DNA of 64,000 bases, taken from assembly GCA_019137255.1 (NCBI GenBank), contig WPDH01000074.1:682001-746000 (forward strand). The letters are read 5' to 3'. Both the position numbers and the translations under genes were made by a program. Each line of letters begins with the position of its first letter. Position 1 is the first letter of the stretch. The notes beneath the pieces were generated by a model that worked only from the letters and a program-made list of their open reading frames with translations, did no database searches and was not told the origin of the DNA. Shown piece by piece: positions 1 to 12,574 of the stretch. Source of the DNA: Corinectria fuckeliana. Taxonomy: Eukaryota > Ascomycota > Sordariomycetes > Hypocreales > Nectriaceae.

Positions 1-3000
1 AACTTTCTCTTCTTTCCTGTATCAGCTTCTTGATGGCCTGCCACAAGGCAACACCTTGTGCGGCCGTCGTCGTTGTCCCAAAGACTTGGACAGATTCTCC
101 ATCAAAGATTGCAACCAGTCGGTCTCCGCTACCGTCATGGCTCTCACGCACATTGTACATCAAGAACTCGAGTGATGTAATGTCAGCTACCAAGAAGGCT
201 TGGTAGTCAAAGGCGGCCTTGACTCGGAATGCGTTGAAGCCTATCGAAGCCTGGATCAAAGGCGTCTCGTTCAAAGCCTCCTCTCGCTTCGGCCACTGGA
301 TCGAGGTTCGAAGTCGAAAGTCTTGCAAGGCAACGAACCCACTCAGCCGGCCAGTGCAGTCGACCCCAATCTTGTCAAAACCAAGGCACAGGTTCTGCTC
401 CCAATCCGAAGTCTTCTTGGAGGAAATCCAGAAGTTGTTGATTGCAAATGCCGACTTTCCGATTGCCTGGCCCAAGTCGATGGTGACGTCGAGGGCGGCA
501 ATCGATATGGTAGCCGTCCATGGGAACGCGGCTGTCGCTGCCACCTGCTGGTATCGCTGGACCAAGTGGCCCTGCGAAGTCTCCGGTTGGAGTTTTGGAA
601 CTGGCGGTGACGATGAGTCTTGACGTAGTCCGCTTGGATACCAAATCTCTCGGAAGAGTAAGAAGTCCTGCGCTTGTTTGGCATTGACGGCCACAACCAT
701 CGGGCTGACCTTGATGATGGCCGATACTCCGCTAGTTCCACTAAAGTGCCTGCTGTTCATGAACGAAAGCGTGATGGAGTCCAGCTCGAAGCTTGCAGTC
801 GATTCTCTTGAGTAGACATGCTGAACGGACGCGTGCAATTTGCTAAAGGCTCCGGAAATGGCGAAGAAGTTGCCTTGCTCCAGGGAACGCACAGTATTAA
901 CTGTGAAGTAGATGTTGTCGAAACACGTCGTGGCAGCAACCCGAGCAATGGGTTGACAGCTGAGGGAGAATTCCTGTCTGCAGATACGCAGGCCCAAGTT
1001 TAGTTTCAGGCGGCCCAAAACGGCGCTTGGGTCTGCCGTGAGGATATTATCCCCATCTCCAGACTTTGCAGACTTGGCCTTTGGTGTCTCTGGCTGCTTG
1101 ACTGACTCAACTTCCTCGTCGTCCTTGACGACCTCCTTCACGCTTGACATCACGTCCATCACAAGCGGAACAACTGACGGGTAGAGGATATTGCTGGAGG
1201 CGTCAATCTTGATCTCGCCGTAGAGGGAAGGATCTTCCTGTCCATTGTCTCGATACTCAATTTTCCAGGCCAGTCCAGGACTGCGCAGGACCACTCCACT
1301 GCCCGAATCGTCCGTGTTGAACTGGCCATATTTGCCAGCCAGAGAAGGCCGTCCATGTCTCGAACTCGTAGCGTCGTCCGTGGGCCTCTTACTCGACACG
1401 TAAACAACGGCGCCGGCAAAATCTGCATCGACAAGCACATTCTCCAACCTCTTGTTGCCAAATATGCTCCGGTGGGGTTCCTTCTTAGGCGCTGCGCTTG
1501 ACTTCTTGTCCGGTGCTGCAACCGCAGTGTTCCATTGCGTAGATGCCTGCTGCACATTCTTCATAGAAAGGGACAGCGACTCAGCAAGGTGAGCGGCGGG
1601 GACGATGAAGGCCGACGTCAGGCGAAGATCGAGGGACTCGCCCACAGCCTGGAATGCCATGCGACGGGCCTCCACGGTGGATACATAGGCAATATTGAAG
1701 ATAATCTCAGGAAGAAGAGCCGAATGAAGGGAACGGAGGCTCATGTCCTGGCCAGGTGGCACCATCTGCAGCTGGAAGTTCTCAATGGCCAACCTAGCAG
1801 AATGACGGGTCCTAGTACCAAACTGGAAGAGCTTCAAAGATAGGACCAGGTCTTCCTTGCGGCTGGACTGGTCATCCACGTCATCTGCAACGATCCAGCA
1901 GACCCGTATGTTTCGAAGCTCAAAGTGATACGTCACGGCAGCCAGCACCGAGTCAATGAAATCAGCATCTTCTGGCAGCTCCTCGCCGCCATTGATCGTG
2001 ATCTTCGGCTTCGACTGTCTTAATTTCCGCAGGTAGTCCAGTTCGCGAGAGGTATCGAGGTCCTTGATCTTCTCACCCATATAGCCAAGAACATCGACAA
2101 CCGTCGAAATGGTTTCTGGCGCAAGTTTGCACTCGAAATCGTCGCTGCTGAAGTTGAACACCCAGGTTTCTCTCCCGTCTTCGCCCATCGTGGAGCTAGC
2201 AGACACGGTGACTCCCACGCCAAGGCTACCGCATGATCTCATGGAGCCCTCTTGGCCTCTTCGAATGTCAAGGCCAATTTGGCTGAGATTCACATGCAGC
2301 TCGGGGTATTTGAGAATGGGACCCTCTGCTTCGTGTCGGTTGGAGGCATGTAGATGAGCTCTGTCCAGCGAGAAGAGTACGCGAGCAAGCGGCTCAGTCT
2401 CAGACTTCAGGGACGTGTTGGCGAATACTTGTAGGCCGGCCAGAGTCAGGTGAACATTATACACAAGTTTCAGGTTTGGCTCAGTTACCGGAGCTACTTC
2501 TCTGGGGGTGTCGGTTCCATCAGAGCCAAAGATGTCGGCGATGTGGCCTTGGACGAGCTTGGTCTGCTGCTGCAACTCTTGAACTGCACTGGATATCTGT
2601 GGCTTGTTCAGTGCAGTGAGTAGACTGTAGATTGCGGAGGCGTCCAGCTGCACGACTTCAAGTGAGGAAACAACAGTAACAGAATGCTCAGTCTGGCCAA
2701 TGCGGCTTGTTATGCGGCCATTCGTTGGAGGAATCTGCACGAGGGAGATGCTGCGAGGTTCGTCCCTGACGTTGATTTGCATCTCGTGGTAGTTTTCCTT
2801 CACGTCAAAGTCGAAAATTACTTCTTTTCCAAAATTCGCTGCGGCTGCCGCTCGTGCGACAGTTCCAGTGATCTTGTACGTCAAAGACTGGAGGAGAGGA
2901 ACGGAGATGCTGTATTCGTCCAAGAACATGGCGATGTTGACTCTCACGCTGGAAAGGCGATCCGACATCCTCCTTAGCTCTCTTCGTTGCTTCGGCTTTG

Positions 3001-6000
3001 GCGATGTGACCAACTGACTCTTGAGGCGATAGAGCTGAGTAATTTCGTCGCGAAATAGAAGGTCAACAACCTCCATAAGCCCAATTGGGTCTTCCTTGAT
3101 CGCGAATGACATGTTTTTACTGCTGGCAGTCGCTTTCACAGTGTGACTGGACGCTTCGTCGGTTTCTTGGACCTCGTGGGACAAAAAGGTGCTTGGTTCT
3201 CTAAGCTGTGACATGCCAAGAAGCTGAGAGTTGCTGTGCAGTGTGGAGGTTACGGCATTGCAGTTCAGCATCAGGTTGACGGAATTCGAGGCCATCTGCC
3301 CACGATGAAGAAGGAGAGACATCGTAAGCCCATGGCTCAAAGTCTTTGAGTTGAGGTTGATGGTTTCCAACTCAACAGAACCCCTTGTAACCTCCATTAC
3401 CACGTGAATTGGAGGTAAGGGTTTGGGGCTCGGTTTCAGTTGACTCTTGAGCGCCGCCCTTGCCGGGCTTGGGGTGGGCTGACCTCGATTCTTGTTGTAA
3501 AGCCGCAGTATGTCATCTGCCAACTCACAAAGCTCCCAGTTCAGATTTATCGCCGCCTCGGAGCAGGACAGATTGAGAACGGTCAGGGGTTGGTCGGCCT
3601 TGTCGGGTTCTGCTAAAATGTCCACGGGGTTGACATCCTGTTGAGCAATTCTTGCAGCCAAGTCGACGAATCCAATCTTGTTCTGCTTCGGGCCCGGGTC
3701 AAGCACGAAGTGCATTTCGCCAAGCCTACAAGCGCCGAGGACTGGGATTCGGTCACCAGGCTTCATCGTCGTGTCTCCTATCAGGCCAAAGATGTTCTTC
3801 AGCAATAAAGACTCTGTCACATTTTCCAAGTCCCAGCTGCGCCATCCTTGGAAAGCCTCAATTACAGACAGAGCTGCATCATCCGGGACAGCTGGATTGT
3901 CATTCCAACACTGGTTCATGAGCCGGTGCCGTGCTTGCAGGCCCATAGAGGTCCAGATTTGACGCAGTCGCATTGCAAGTTTCCAAGAATCAAACGTCCG
4001 GATATGTTCCTTGGCAGACCGAAGAACGGCAGAGGGGCGAACGAGAAATGATGGGTCGTTGGTTGACCGTCCCTCTTCGAGGATGCGATAGGCGAAATAT
4101 TTATGCCGGTTTTCGTGCCTGACAATCGTCTCCGAAAGCACCTGCTTGAGGTCCGTCGCAATGATCCCTGTGCGATGTATCAAAGAAGCAAGGTATTCAA
4201 TCTTGCCAGAAGCCGTGCTACCAACGACTGAGCCAATGTCGGCGTCAATGTATCTGACCTCCTTTGAGCCTATTGACACAACGGCATTGTCAATCTGGGC
4301 CATGACAGCCGCCTGGGGCTCTTGTAGTGAGGAGAGACGCTCTGAAGCAGAAACCTCCGCTGATCCTAATCGCAGGTGGAGGGACGTTTTCGACTTCCAT
4401 GTCTCTGGCTTGAAAGGATCTTCCCAATCCGTAGTAGTTCGGGTGACAAATGACACCTTTGAGATCGTCAGATCGTACTGGTCTTGCTCGTCTCGGGAGG
4501 GCTCTGAGGAATCAGATACTGTCGGGTTCAGAAGCCGGAAGTTGGCTTTAGGCACTCTGACTAATATGTCCCTAATCTTCCCTTGAGTGCCACGTTCCTT
4601 CTGGAGATCGAATATTTGAGTCATAGCATCGACTTGAAAAGAGTCTAGTAAGTCACCTGGTTCATTTGGCTGCAATGCGTCGAGGAGCGAGGCAGCGTAG
4701 TGAATAGAGGTAGGGTTGGCGAAGGCCGATATACCGGAAGGGAACTCGATCATAGCACTCATGTATAAATGCTCCTCACTGAGACAATTCGGGTCGACGT
4801 CATCAAGCTCAGCATAAGCCATTCCAAACAGATCATCTTCGTCCTTTTCCTCGATGCTTTGAAAGGGGACTTCGTGAGTGCTTGGTTGTACGCCTTGAAG
4901 TGGAAAGTGCGGTGCAACGTATTGGCTAGAGAACGCAACAGAAGAATAAGCTTGAGCTTCTCTCGTAGCACAATCTCGGACCGATAGATGTCCAAATGAC
5001 CCCTGCGACCCTCTTTGTCTCAGTGATGGTCGGTTATCAGCCGATGCAGACTGGGGATCAAGGTAGCTTTCCGGCTTTGACCTGGAACGAGGCCGACGCA
5101 GACTTTGGTTGAGAGAGAGAAACGAGCTTCTGTGACTAAGGCCCTGTGAACGCCGAGATGAGATTGTTCTGTAAGAATCGTCTTCGGCCTCTCCTTCGAC
5201 AGTGACGGCAGGATGCGGCGGCGGGGGTGCGCATTGAGCAGGAGGATCTACTACATCCGGTATCAACTCATCTAGATAGTCTGGTAGCACGAGAAACTCA
5301 GTGCGATGTGTTCTTTGATCTTCTCGCTGCACCAATTCTTGTTGCAGTTTTCGTTCGTCACTGAAGTGCAATTTCCTCCCAATGATGGCAAGATGCACAG
5401 CAGTTCGCAAGAACGCCTCTGTATCCACAGGATGATGGTATCTAGAGTTATGTCTTGCAGCTGATTCGGCATTGACGCATGAAACCTGGATATTCGGTAT
5501 ATTGATGTTGGTGCGTTTTGAGTAGTGCGATCGAGCCCAGTCGTTGTGGTTTATGTCAATGGTGTCAGTCGAAAGGAGAAAAGCTGCTTCCTCAACATGG
5601 AGCCAAATCCGAACAGACTCGACGTTTACCCGTGCGAAAGTAACGTCGTAAAACACCAACGATGAGTAAGGCACCAGAGCATTCTCATTGTCATCGAAGG
5701 AGAAGGCGAGGCCCTTTGCTCCCCCCATGAGTGCAACGAGGAAATCAGCTGTACAATCTCCGCTAATGGCGCCGACTGCAATATCCCAGTTGCACACATA
5801 AGCAGGTTCGGTTGGCGGAAGGCCAAAGAGCTTGTGTCCAAAGAGACGTATGCCATCAATGAAGAGCTGGGTATTGGATGACGACATGCCAGGAGAGTCG
5901 GGCTCCCCATCCGAGTTACCCAATGATAAACTCACAGGGCTCACCTCGAGGTCCATCTCCATGAAGTAGTTTGTAAACCGCAAGTCGGCAGAGATACTTG

Positions 6001-8779
6001 CTAGTTCACCTTGGACAAAGCGATGGGCGGAGTAGAGGTTTGTCGGCAGCATGATTCTAGGGTCGTCTATCTTGACGCCGAGGATAACGTCGAGGTCATT
6101 TGACTTCTTGTGAGGAGGCTGGTTGGTATCCTCCGCATCAGGGTTCTTTTCTTTCAACCGTAGTTGCCCCTGATACTCGTCTAGCGTCTTGAAGTGGACA
6201 AAGTCACCGAAATAGTTGTCCTTCAGCAGCATAGCATAGCGAACAAGGAACCCATATAAATAAACATACAGGGATTGTCCGCGAAAATTCAGCGTCAAAG
6301 TATCGGTGTTCGCTGACGAAGTTGTTGCGTTGTAGTGATAACCTCCGTCAACAACGAGGCCTTCGATGTGACCAAGATCCCGAGATGAAAGGAAGGCGGC
6401 CTGAGTATTCCATTCCGGAACCTGAAGAGTAAGGTCTAGCGTGTCGGCACGCACATCAAAGGGAATGCAGTTCTTGCTTGGTCGAAACGTGTCGATGGGA
6501 ATGCATAATTCTGCTGTCAGAGAGGGGCTGGAAAGAACTAGGTAAGTGTTATCCTCCACCGCTGTTGCCTTGTCAATGATGTTGGCTTCGTTGACGTTGA
6601 GGTAAAGTTTTAGGGATTGTAGAGTGAGGTTGATGTGGTATTTGAAGGGTGTGAAGACAAGATAGTCCGGTGGTGGTCCATTCGTCCAGTCATCAACCAA
6701 ATCGGTTAGGAGAAAGACGTGGTCTCGCAAGATGAACAGCTCCATCTTGTCACTGATGATGTTGAAGTACCAGTTCCTAAGCCCATTCCAGGAGATGGGG
6801 TTAGAAAGATCGCAGGTTAGTCGTTGAGCTCCAGATCGCCAGAGCAAGTCATGATTGACACTACTCCATAGTTCGGAACTTGGCAGGTTAACGTCTAGGT
6901 TCGTAGTATACCCCGTTGAGCTAGCCAACATATCCATGGTGAAATTCACCGTGGAATTTGAAGGGACCTTCACTTCCAACCAGCCTGCGGGACGAGACTG
7001 ACCCGCATCGCCTTTGCTATCTTTCTTTGCTCGGTTTCTTTGCTTCCGCTTAGTAGGGACCTTTTGATGTCTCATATGGGGCTCTTTGCCGCGCCAACGC
7101 CAGTTCTTGGATTCCTCCCTAATCGGAACCCTCAGAGTGACCGTATCGTCCATTTCGATGTACATCTTGAATTTCGTGGGTACTCTCCAAGCTCCAACCT
7201 CCAGTGGCTGGGCAGGTGTAACATCCTTACAGAGGCTTGGGAAGAAAAACCGCTGCAAGTCCGCACGTTGGCGATCTGCCCATGGACCGTAGTTCATCGT
7301 TCCGCCCTTGATGGAGAAATGCATACCCCAAGCTGGAGGTTCGCTGCCGTTGATGTTGACGGGGAAGCCCCTATCCTTCCGACGGCGGTCGTCTTGGGTG
7401 ACCTTCCCAACAGCATCCCAGTACACGGTCATGGTTGCCTCGGGACTGTCGAGGACTGTCGACAAAGCGGCATACTCAACAGATGCCCAGCGAGCCCTAT
7501 CGTCTTGGTCCCGATCGTCAAGATATCGGGTCAACCCTTGCCACTGACTGACGCCAGGTGCTTGCGAAGCACCGGTGTTGACTGCAGTGCGTGAGTCGGT
7601 TGAAAAGGACTCCACGGATCGTCGCCAGTAGGGCACCAAGTTTCGGAGCGAGCTAAGAGCCTTGCGGCGGTGATAACGGAAGAGCGACCTTTTTGGCATT
7701 GCTTCCCGCCCTTCAGTATCTACTCGGTCACGAGTTGCCCGAGAGACCTGGTCCTCCTTGAAATCCTCGTTGTCCTTCATTTCTATCACGGGGTGTTGGA
7801 ACTTGACGTTGAAAGTTTGCCGGTAAGGATCAGCAGTTGTGGTCTCCGAAGCGTCCACATCAACGGATATAGAGTCAGCCTTGACAACCAATATGCCCTT
7901 GGTATTCTCATTTCCCATCACAACGGCAGCTTTATGGCACTCGATGTGGACAGGGAACAACTGGATCATGAATGGCAACACGGAGTCGCACCCAGCATTG
8001 GGTTCCTCGTCGTCGGCGCTTCCAAAGCCGGTGGTGGATCGCTGAAAGGTGAATCTCCCACGGTCATCGGGGCCGTGTTTCTCGTCAGAACTCTGAACCC
8101 CCTCACTCAGCCCCTTGGCTCTAGCTTCGGAATCCTTGGTTCGGGTAGGTCCTCGGGACCTCAGCGTCGCTCCATCATTTTCTGATGTTCCACTAGAGCG
8201 GGAGTCGGCATTAAGTTGCTCGGTGAGACCACGGAGGACTCCATCGTAAGCTGGGCTACGATTGTACACAAACCATTCCAAGCCAATTAAGTCGACATGA
8301 ATACGGCAGGGTAGCTGCGCGTTAGTTTCCTTGCTAATTCCCGAGGGATCCGCAGTCGACTGGCGGGAGTTGATTATATCTGCATCTCGGACTCGGCGTA
8401 ACCAATACCGCCAGGTAATGTAGCCATGTTGAACGACGAAGGTTTCGTTTGCGCCATGGTATCGCAAACCAGTGAAGAAGACTCGGCCTCCGAGGAGGGA
8501 TACTTGAACCGCCCGTACATCAATATACACTCGGTGTCGGTGCCAGGCCCAGGTTCGGATAGCGTAGGAGACAAGGGATGCGAAGACTCGGTTGAAGTAA
8601 AGGAGGAAGAAGACGGAAAGAACGCAGCACAAGGCGATGAAGATGAGGAACTTGCTACAAGTAGAGGTCAGCCGCCAGCAAGGGGACAACTATACGGGGG
8701 CAGCGTACTAATTGAATTCGGGGTCCGGGTCGTCTCTTGCTGCGATGCCAGTGTCGAAGGCCAACAGCGTGGCGTTCAT
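1..8779 (-). CDS. csf1: Csf1/BLTP1-type bridge-like lipid transfer protein (3'-truncated by window edge)
   Basis: Exons (complement): 8779-8709 and 8654 to beyond position 1; the 54-nt intron 8708-8655 has a GCTGAC branch site. About 2,908 codons are visible with no stop. Yeast Csf1 is about 2,950 residues and filamentous homologues are somewhat longer, so only the extreme C-terminus should be missing. After a 24-residue head comes one hydrophobic anchor (about residues 25-47). The Csf1 N-terminal signature follows: SYAIRTWAWHRHRVYIDVRA, then SLLGGRVFFTGLRYHG and ITWRYWLRRV. The rest is long, beta-rich and lacks further membrane segments, as expected of a lipid-conducting groove. Family knowledge: these proteins span membrane contacts, move glycerophospholipids from the ER and support GPI-anchor synthesis and growth on poor carbon or in the cold. 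The start ATG is the first in frame and splices directly into the anchor. It diverges from the gene at 9660. Confidence 0.92.
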
Positions 8780-9659
8780 GGTGAATAGTGCTCCCGCAGC
8801 TCCGTAGGCTGGCCGAAACAGATGTCACGTCATCTGGGTTGCAGGATCGATGGCATTGAAACAGTCGCGTGAAAGGGAAAAGGACGTACAGAAGGAGTCG
8901 GCGGGCGAAGCATTTCCTAGCTGATGTGAGTCGGTCAAAGCCGTCAGGTCATAAAGACGGGAAGTCGGCTGGCGACGCGGTTGAGAGCATCCATCCAAGG
9001 ACGTCTCCATCCATCCCCTGTAGTTGCCGGCCAGGGCCCAACCACCTAAAAGGACTGGCTACAGGGGTCTACAGGGGTCCCGCGCAGGGGGTTGCGGGGG
9101 CCAATAACGGGCAGCAGCCCAGTGATGATGCGCCAGCGCTGGCTGCAGCAGCCCACCCGCCTAAACGCAGCCGCGTCAAACTCCCGCGGCGCTACCTACG
9201 CTAGCCGCTAAACCGCTAATTACATCCTCGGGTCTTGGGCGAAGCTTCCATGTCTGCACCTTCAGCAGGTTAGCTCAACAAGGGAGTCGCGCACAAGTGT
9301 GGCGCATGAACCATAATTCCGTACCGAGTCCAGGCTACGAAATTCATCATCTGGTTGTCTGGGTTTAGTCTATCTATCTACTTGCCTACTTCGACAGAGC
9401 AGGCAGCCAAAATCACGAATCCCACAAAGTCGCGAGGCTCGCTGTTGCTGTCGTCGTCGTTGTCGTTGTCGTCATCACCACGACCTGTCCGTCATCGTTA
9501 AGCTGTCAGCACCCACGTCATCACCCGAAGCTCCAACGTTTCTCGCCTCCCATCGCCAAGGCTTCAAGCTCCGCCCTCGTGGTCTTCAGCCATGTACTAG
9601 GACGCGCCAGATCAACCGCGAGATACGATTCAGTCGCTCGACTTGCTTCCCGCATCGCA
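8780..9659. promoter_or_regulatory. Intergenic, divergent promoter region
   Basis: This 880-bp region lies between two divergent genes and should hold both promoters. It contains a direct duplication of a 10-nt unit (ACAGGGGTCT/ACAGGGGTCC at 9061-9080) and a TCG/TTG-rich microsatellite-like run at about 9447-9475. I see no coding region or RNA gene here. Confidence 0.5.
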
Positions 9660-11524
9660 ATGGAGAGCTACGCCGATACCATGGCAGACGGGGGTACCGG
9701 CCAGAAGCTGACCTACGCAACCATCGTTGTAGCAGGCGTCGCGTCATTGATCGCAACGATCATGTCCGCAGTGTAAGAACCTACCATTACGTTTACAACC
9801 AGCCGAGAATCATGGCTGACCAGCGAACACAGTTCCATTTTCCTTCAAGCGAAAAACTACCGAAAACCTCTCCTACAGAGATACGTCGCTCGAATCCTCC
9901 TTATGGTCCCCATCTATTCGATAGCTTCCTGGACGAGTATGATCTCCTTAAAGGCCGCCGCATTCCTCGACCCGATACGCGATATCTACGAGGCCTTTAC
10001 TATATACACCTTCTTCCAGCTGCTTATCAACTACATCGGTGGCGAGCGGGCCCTTATTATTATGATGCATGGCCGAGCGCCGGTCTCACATCTTTGGCCG
10101 ATGAACCATGTTTTGCCCAAGGTTGATATCTCAGATCCTTATACCTTCCTATCCGTCAAGCGAGGCATTCTGCAGTATGCGTGGCTAAAGCCGATCCTCG
10201 CCCTTGCTGCCATTATAATGAAAGCCACCGGAACATATCAGGAAGGATACATTGGGCTTACTTCTGGCTACCTCTGGAGCGGTATCATCTACAACATCAG
10301 TGTGTCCGTGAGCCTGTACTCCCTTGGTCTCTTCTGGGTCTGTATGCACCATGATCTTCAGCCGTTCAGACCGGTCCCGAAGTTCTTGTGCGTCAAGCTT
10401 ATCATCTTTGCGTCCTACTGGCAAGGATTCTTTCTCTCCATCCTCGTATGGTTAGGGGCTATCCCCGATGATGTCCAAGGCTATACGCCAGACAACCTGG
10501 CAGCAGCCATACAGGATGCCTTGATTTGCATTGAGATGCCCATGTTTGCCGTGGCCCATATGTATGCGTTCTCGTGGCGCGACTTTGCGGATGATAACAT
10601 CCTGTCCGCGCGAATGCAGCTGAATCACGCTTTCTGTGATGCTTTTGGGATCCGAGACTTGATTGAAGATACGAAGATCACCTTCCAGGGAGACACATAT
10701 GGTTACAGAGTCTTCGACTCTGGTGACAAAGTCATGGCCCATGAAGACTCCAAGTCCAGGTTGGCGAGACTCAAGGAAGGTATGCGCTACGAACGTGGCG
10801 GAAAAGGCAAATATTGGATCCCCAAACCTGGTGAGATCAACACGACGACTCCACTCCTCTCATCCAACGGAGAGACCAGCTCGAACCGTACCGACCAGAT
10901 GAACGAGAACACTCACGGTACCTTTGACGAGCCTCACATCGATGCAGAAGATGATCGTCTGTATCACATGGCTCGACAGCTAGAATATGGAGATTGGAAC
11001 GTAGGTACAAAGTCTACAGGACCCGGTCCTTTGCTGACCACAAGGATCAGTATCCTGTCATCACAGCCAGCGAGCCCTTAAGAAACCGTTATCGCTCTGC
11101 AGAAGCCTTTGGAAGCAGGTCCCCTTCCTTCACGCCACCTGTCAGATCGCCAGCCGTCAGATCACCAGCTGGAGACGGACCGTCCACGAGTGCTTCCACC
11201 GATAAAGGCAAGCAAAAACTCCTGAAGCCGGAGCCGGGGCCGGAGCCGCAGGCCGTGATTCCAATCAAGAAAAAGAAGAAGGCCAAGAAAGCTGTGAAAC
11301 ACGAGGAGCCTGATCCATCGCAACTTGGTCTTGGGAAAGGTCCTCCCGCGGAAGCTGGGCAGGGCCGTGGCTACGACGGGGTAGAGAGCCCTATCAATGA
11401 GGAGGTCAGGGAGTGGAACAGGACCGATGATGATCAACCCCAGCAGGAAGATTATATGTCAAGATACCGGGTGTCAGACGAAGATGAGTTTGGGAATGTC
11501 TGGGGAGGAGAGGGATCTAAGTGA
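9660..11524 (+). CDS. TMEM184/DUF300 (organic solute transporter alpha-like) membrane protein, Hfl1-like
   Basis: Exons 9660-9772, 9833-11000 and 11051-11524 give 584 residues; introns are 60 and 50 nt, both with GCTGAC branch sites. The N-terminal ~300 residues hold about seven hydrophobic helices, with family motifs such as VPIYSIASW, FQLLINYIGGER, the GRAPVSHLWP loop, LFWVCMHHDL and IEMPMFAVAH. This matches the Solute_trans_a (DUF300/TMEM184) fold. The C-terminal ~280 residues are hydrophilic and low-complexity, with a KKKKKAKKAVK patch. Family knowledge: the fission yeast member Hfl1 sits on the vacuole membrane and binds lipidated Atg8; metazoan relatives move organic solutes. Vacuolar location here is inference. 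ATG 9660 was chosen over an in-frame ATG at 9579 because it gives a short head directly before helix 1. The frame change at 11000/11051 is explained by the intron and is not a frameshift. Confidence 0.88.
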
Positions 11525-12574
11525 GGGGCTTGTTTATGCCAGATACCCTTTATCCAACCGTGGGAGGGTGTTGTCAGCTTGTGTGCATAGCGAGGAGTTT
11601 ATGGGTGTTCGATACGTGTATTTGTAGTGGAAGGAAGACTAGAATTACGGTGTGCTAACATGGATCAAGTAGCGGACTGTTTTGCGAACATGATACTTCA
11701 CTTTAGTGTTCTAATTATTTGATGCCGACAATTCCAAGTCACGACCCATAAATGTCGGCCCAAAAAGATTGTACATCCATTTGAGCCCGAAGAAAGGCTT
11801 CCTAGAAGTCTCTGAGTTCACTCTCCTGTCGCGACAAATCATTTCTCGGTTTGTGATCCAAAGTGGAACATTCGGCACGTTGGTGGCAACCACACCTCAG
11901 CTACCCTGCAAGGATCCTGGTCCACAACTCCACATGATGCTGAGTGCATTAGTTACATAGTAGATCTGACCATGCTGGTCGACTGGGCAGTGTCTCTAGT
12001 TCGTTCTTTGTCCTCCGTTAAAGTAACAAAGTTTGTCGTGGCTGAGAACTGGGCACCGTGACTGCTTAAGCTAAAGAGTCGTGTTATCCGGGCTAATATA
12101 ACATAGCTTATAGTCTTATCTATTCAGGCTGCCTTGATGCCCCAATGCTTCTGTGTCCTCGCAACTTAACACTTTACTTTGTAATGACCTATGTAATCAC
12201 TTACTGATCTGCCTTTATTGATAGCGAGAAGTACCAATTTGACAGGTCGCTAGGATCGAGCGTTAAGACAGTCCCCCTTTTTGACGAATGGCTTGACCCG
12301 GTAAATGAGTGCCTCAGCTGACGGCCCAGCCTGTTTGGCATGTTGGTTCCAAATATATGTACACAAGTTCTCAAACAGGCTGGGATACGGGGGTGTTTGA
12401 AGTGCCTACTTGGCTAGCCAATGGCTCCCCATGTATAACCGCCAGCGTCGCATGCCCCTTTGCCGCGCTTCTCACACGACTTCGTTGATCATTTATTTAA
12501 GCAACGCTCGTCGCACTGGGTCGCGCATATGGAGCTCTTCTGATTCTTGGGTCCTTCTCCGCGCAGTCTCCAAT
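11525..12574. other. Intergenic region upstream of the NLR-like gene
   Basis: About 1 kb, AT-richer than the flanking genes, with no supportable gene. It contains a perfect 13-bp inverted repeat (12325-12337 and 12372-12384), listed separately. Confidence 0.5.
12325..12384. repeat. Perfect 13-bp inverted repeat with 34-nt loop
   Basis: CCCAGCCTGTTTG at 12325-12337 is matched exactly by its reverse complement at 12372-12384. The loop is AT-rich. It lies about 190 bp before the NLR-like start codon. It could be a palindromic regulator site, an RNA hairpin in the 5' leader, or the trace of a small inverted-repeat element; the sequence alone does not decide. Confidence 0.7.

Noticed and set aside
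9579..9659. Upstream in-frame ATG of the TMEM184-like gene
   Set aside because: It would add 27 basic residues before a start that already fits the family; kept as leader.
10994..11081. Apparent frameshift at the end of the TMEM184-like gene
   Set aside because: A 50-nt intron (11001-11050) with a GCTGAC branch and CAG acceptor joins the two frames cleanly.
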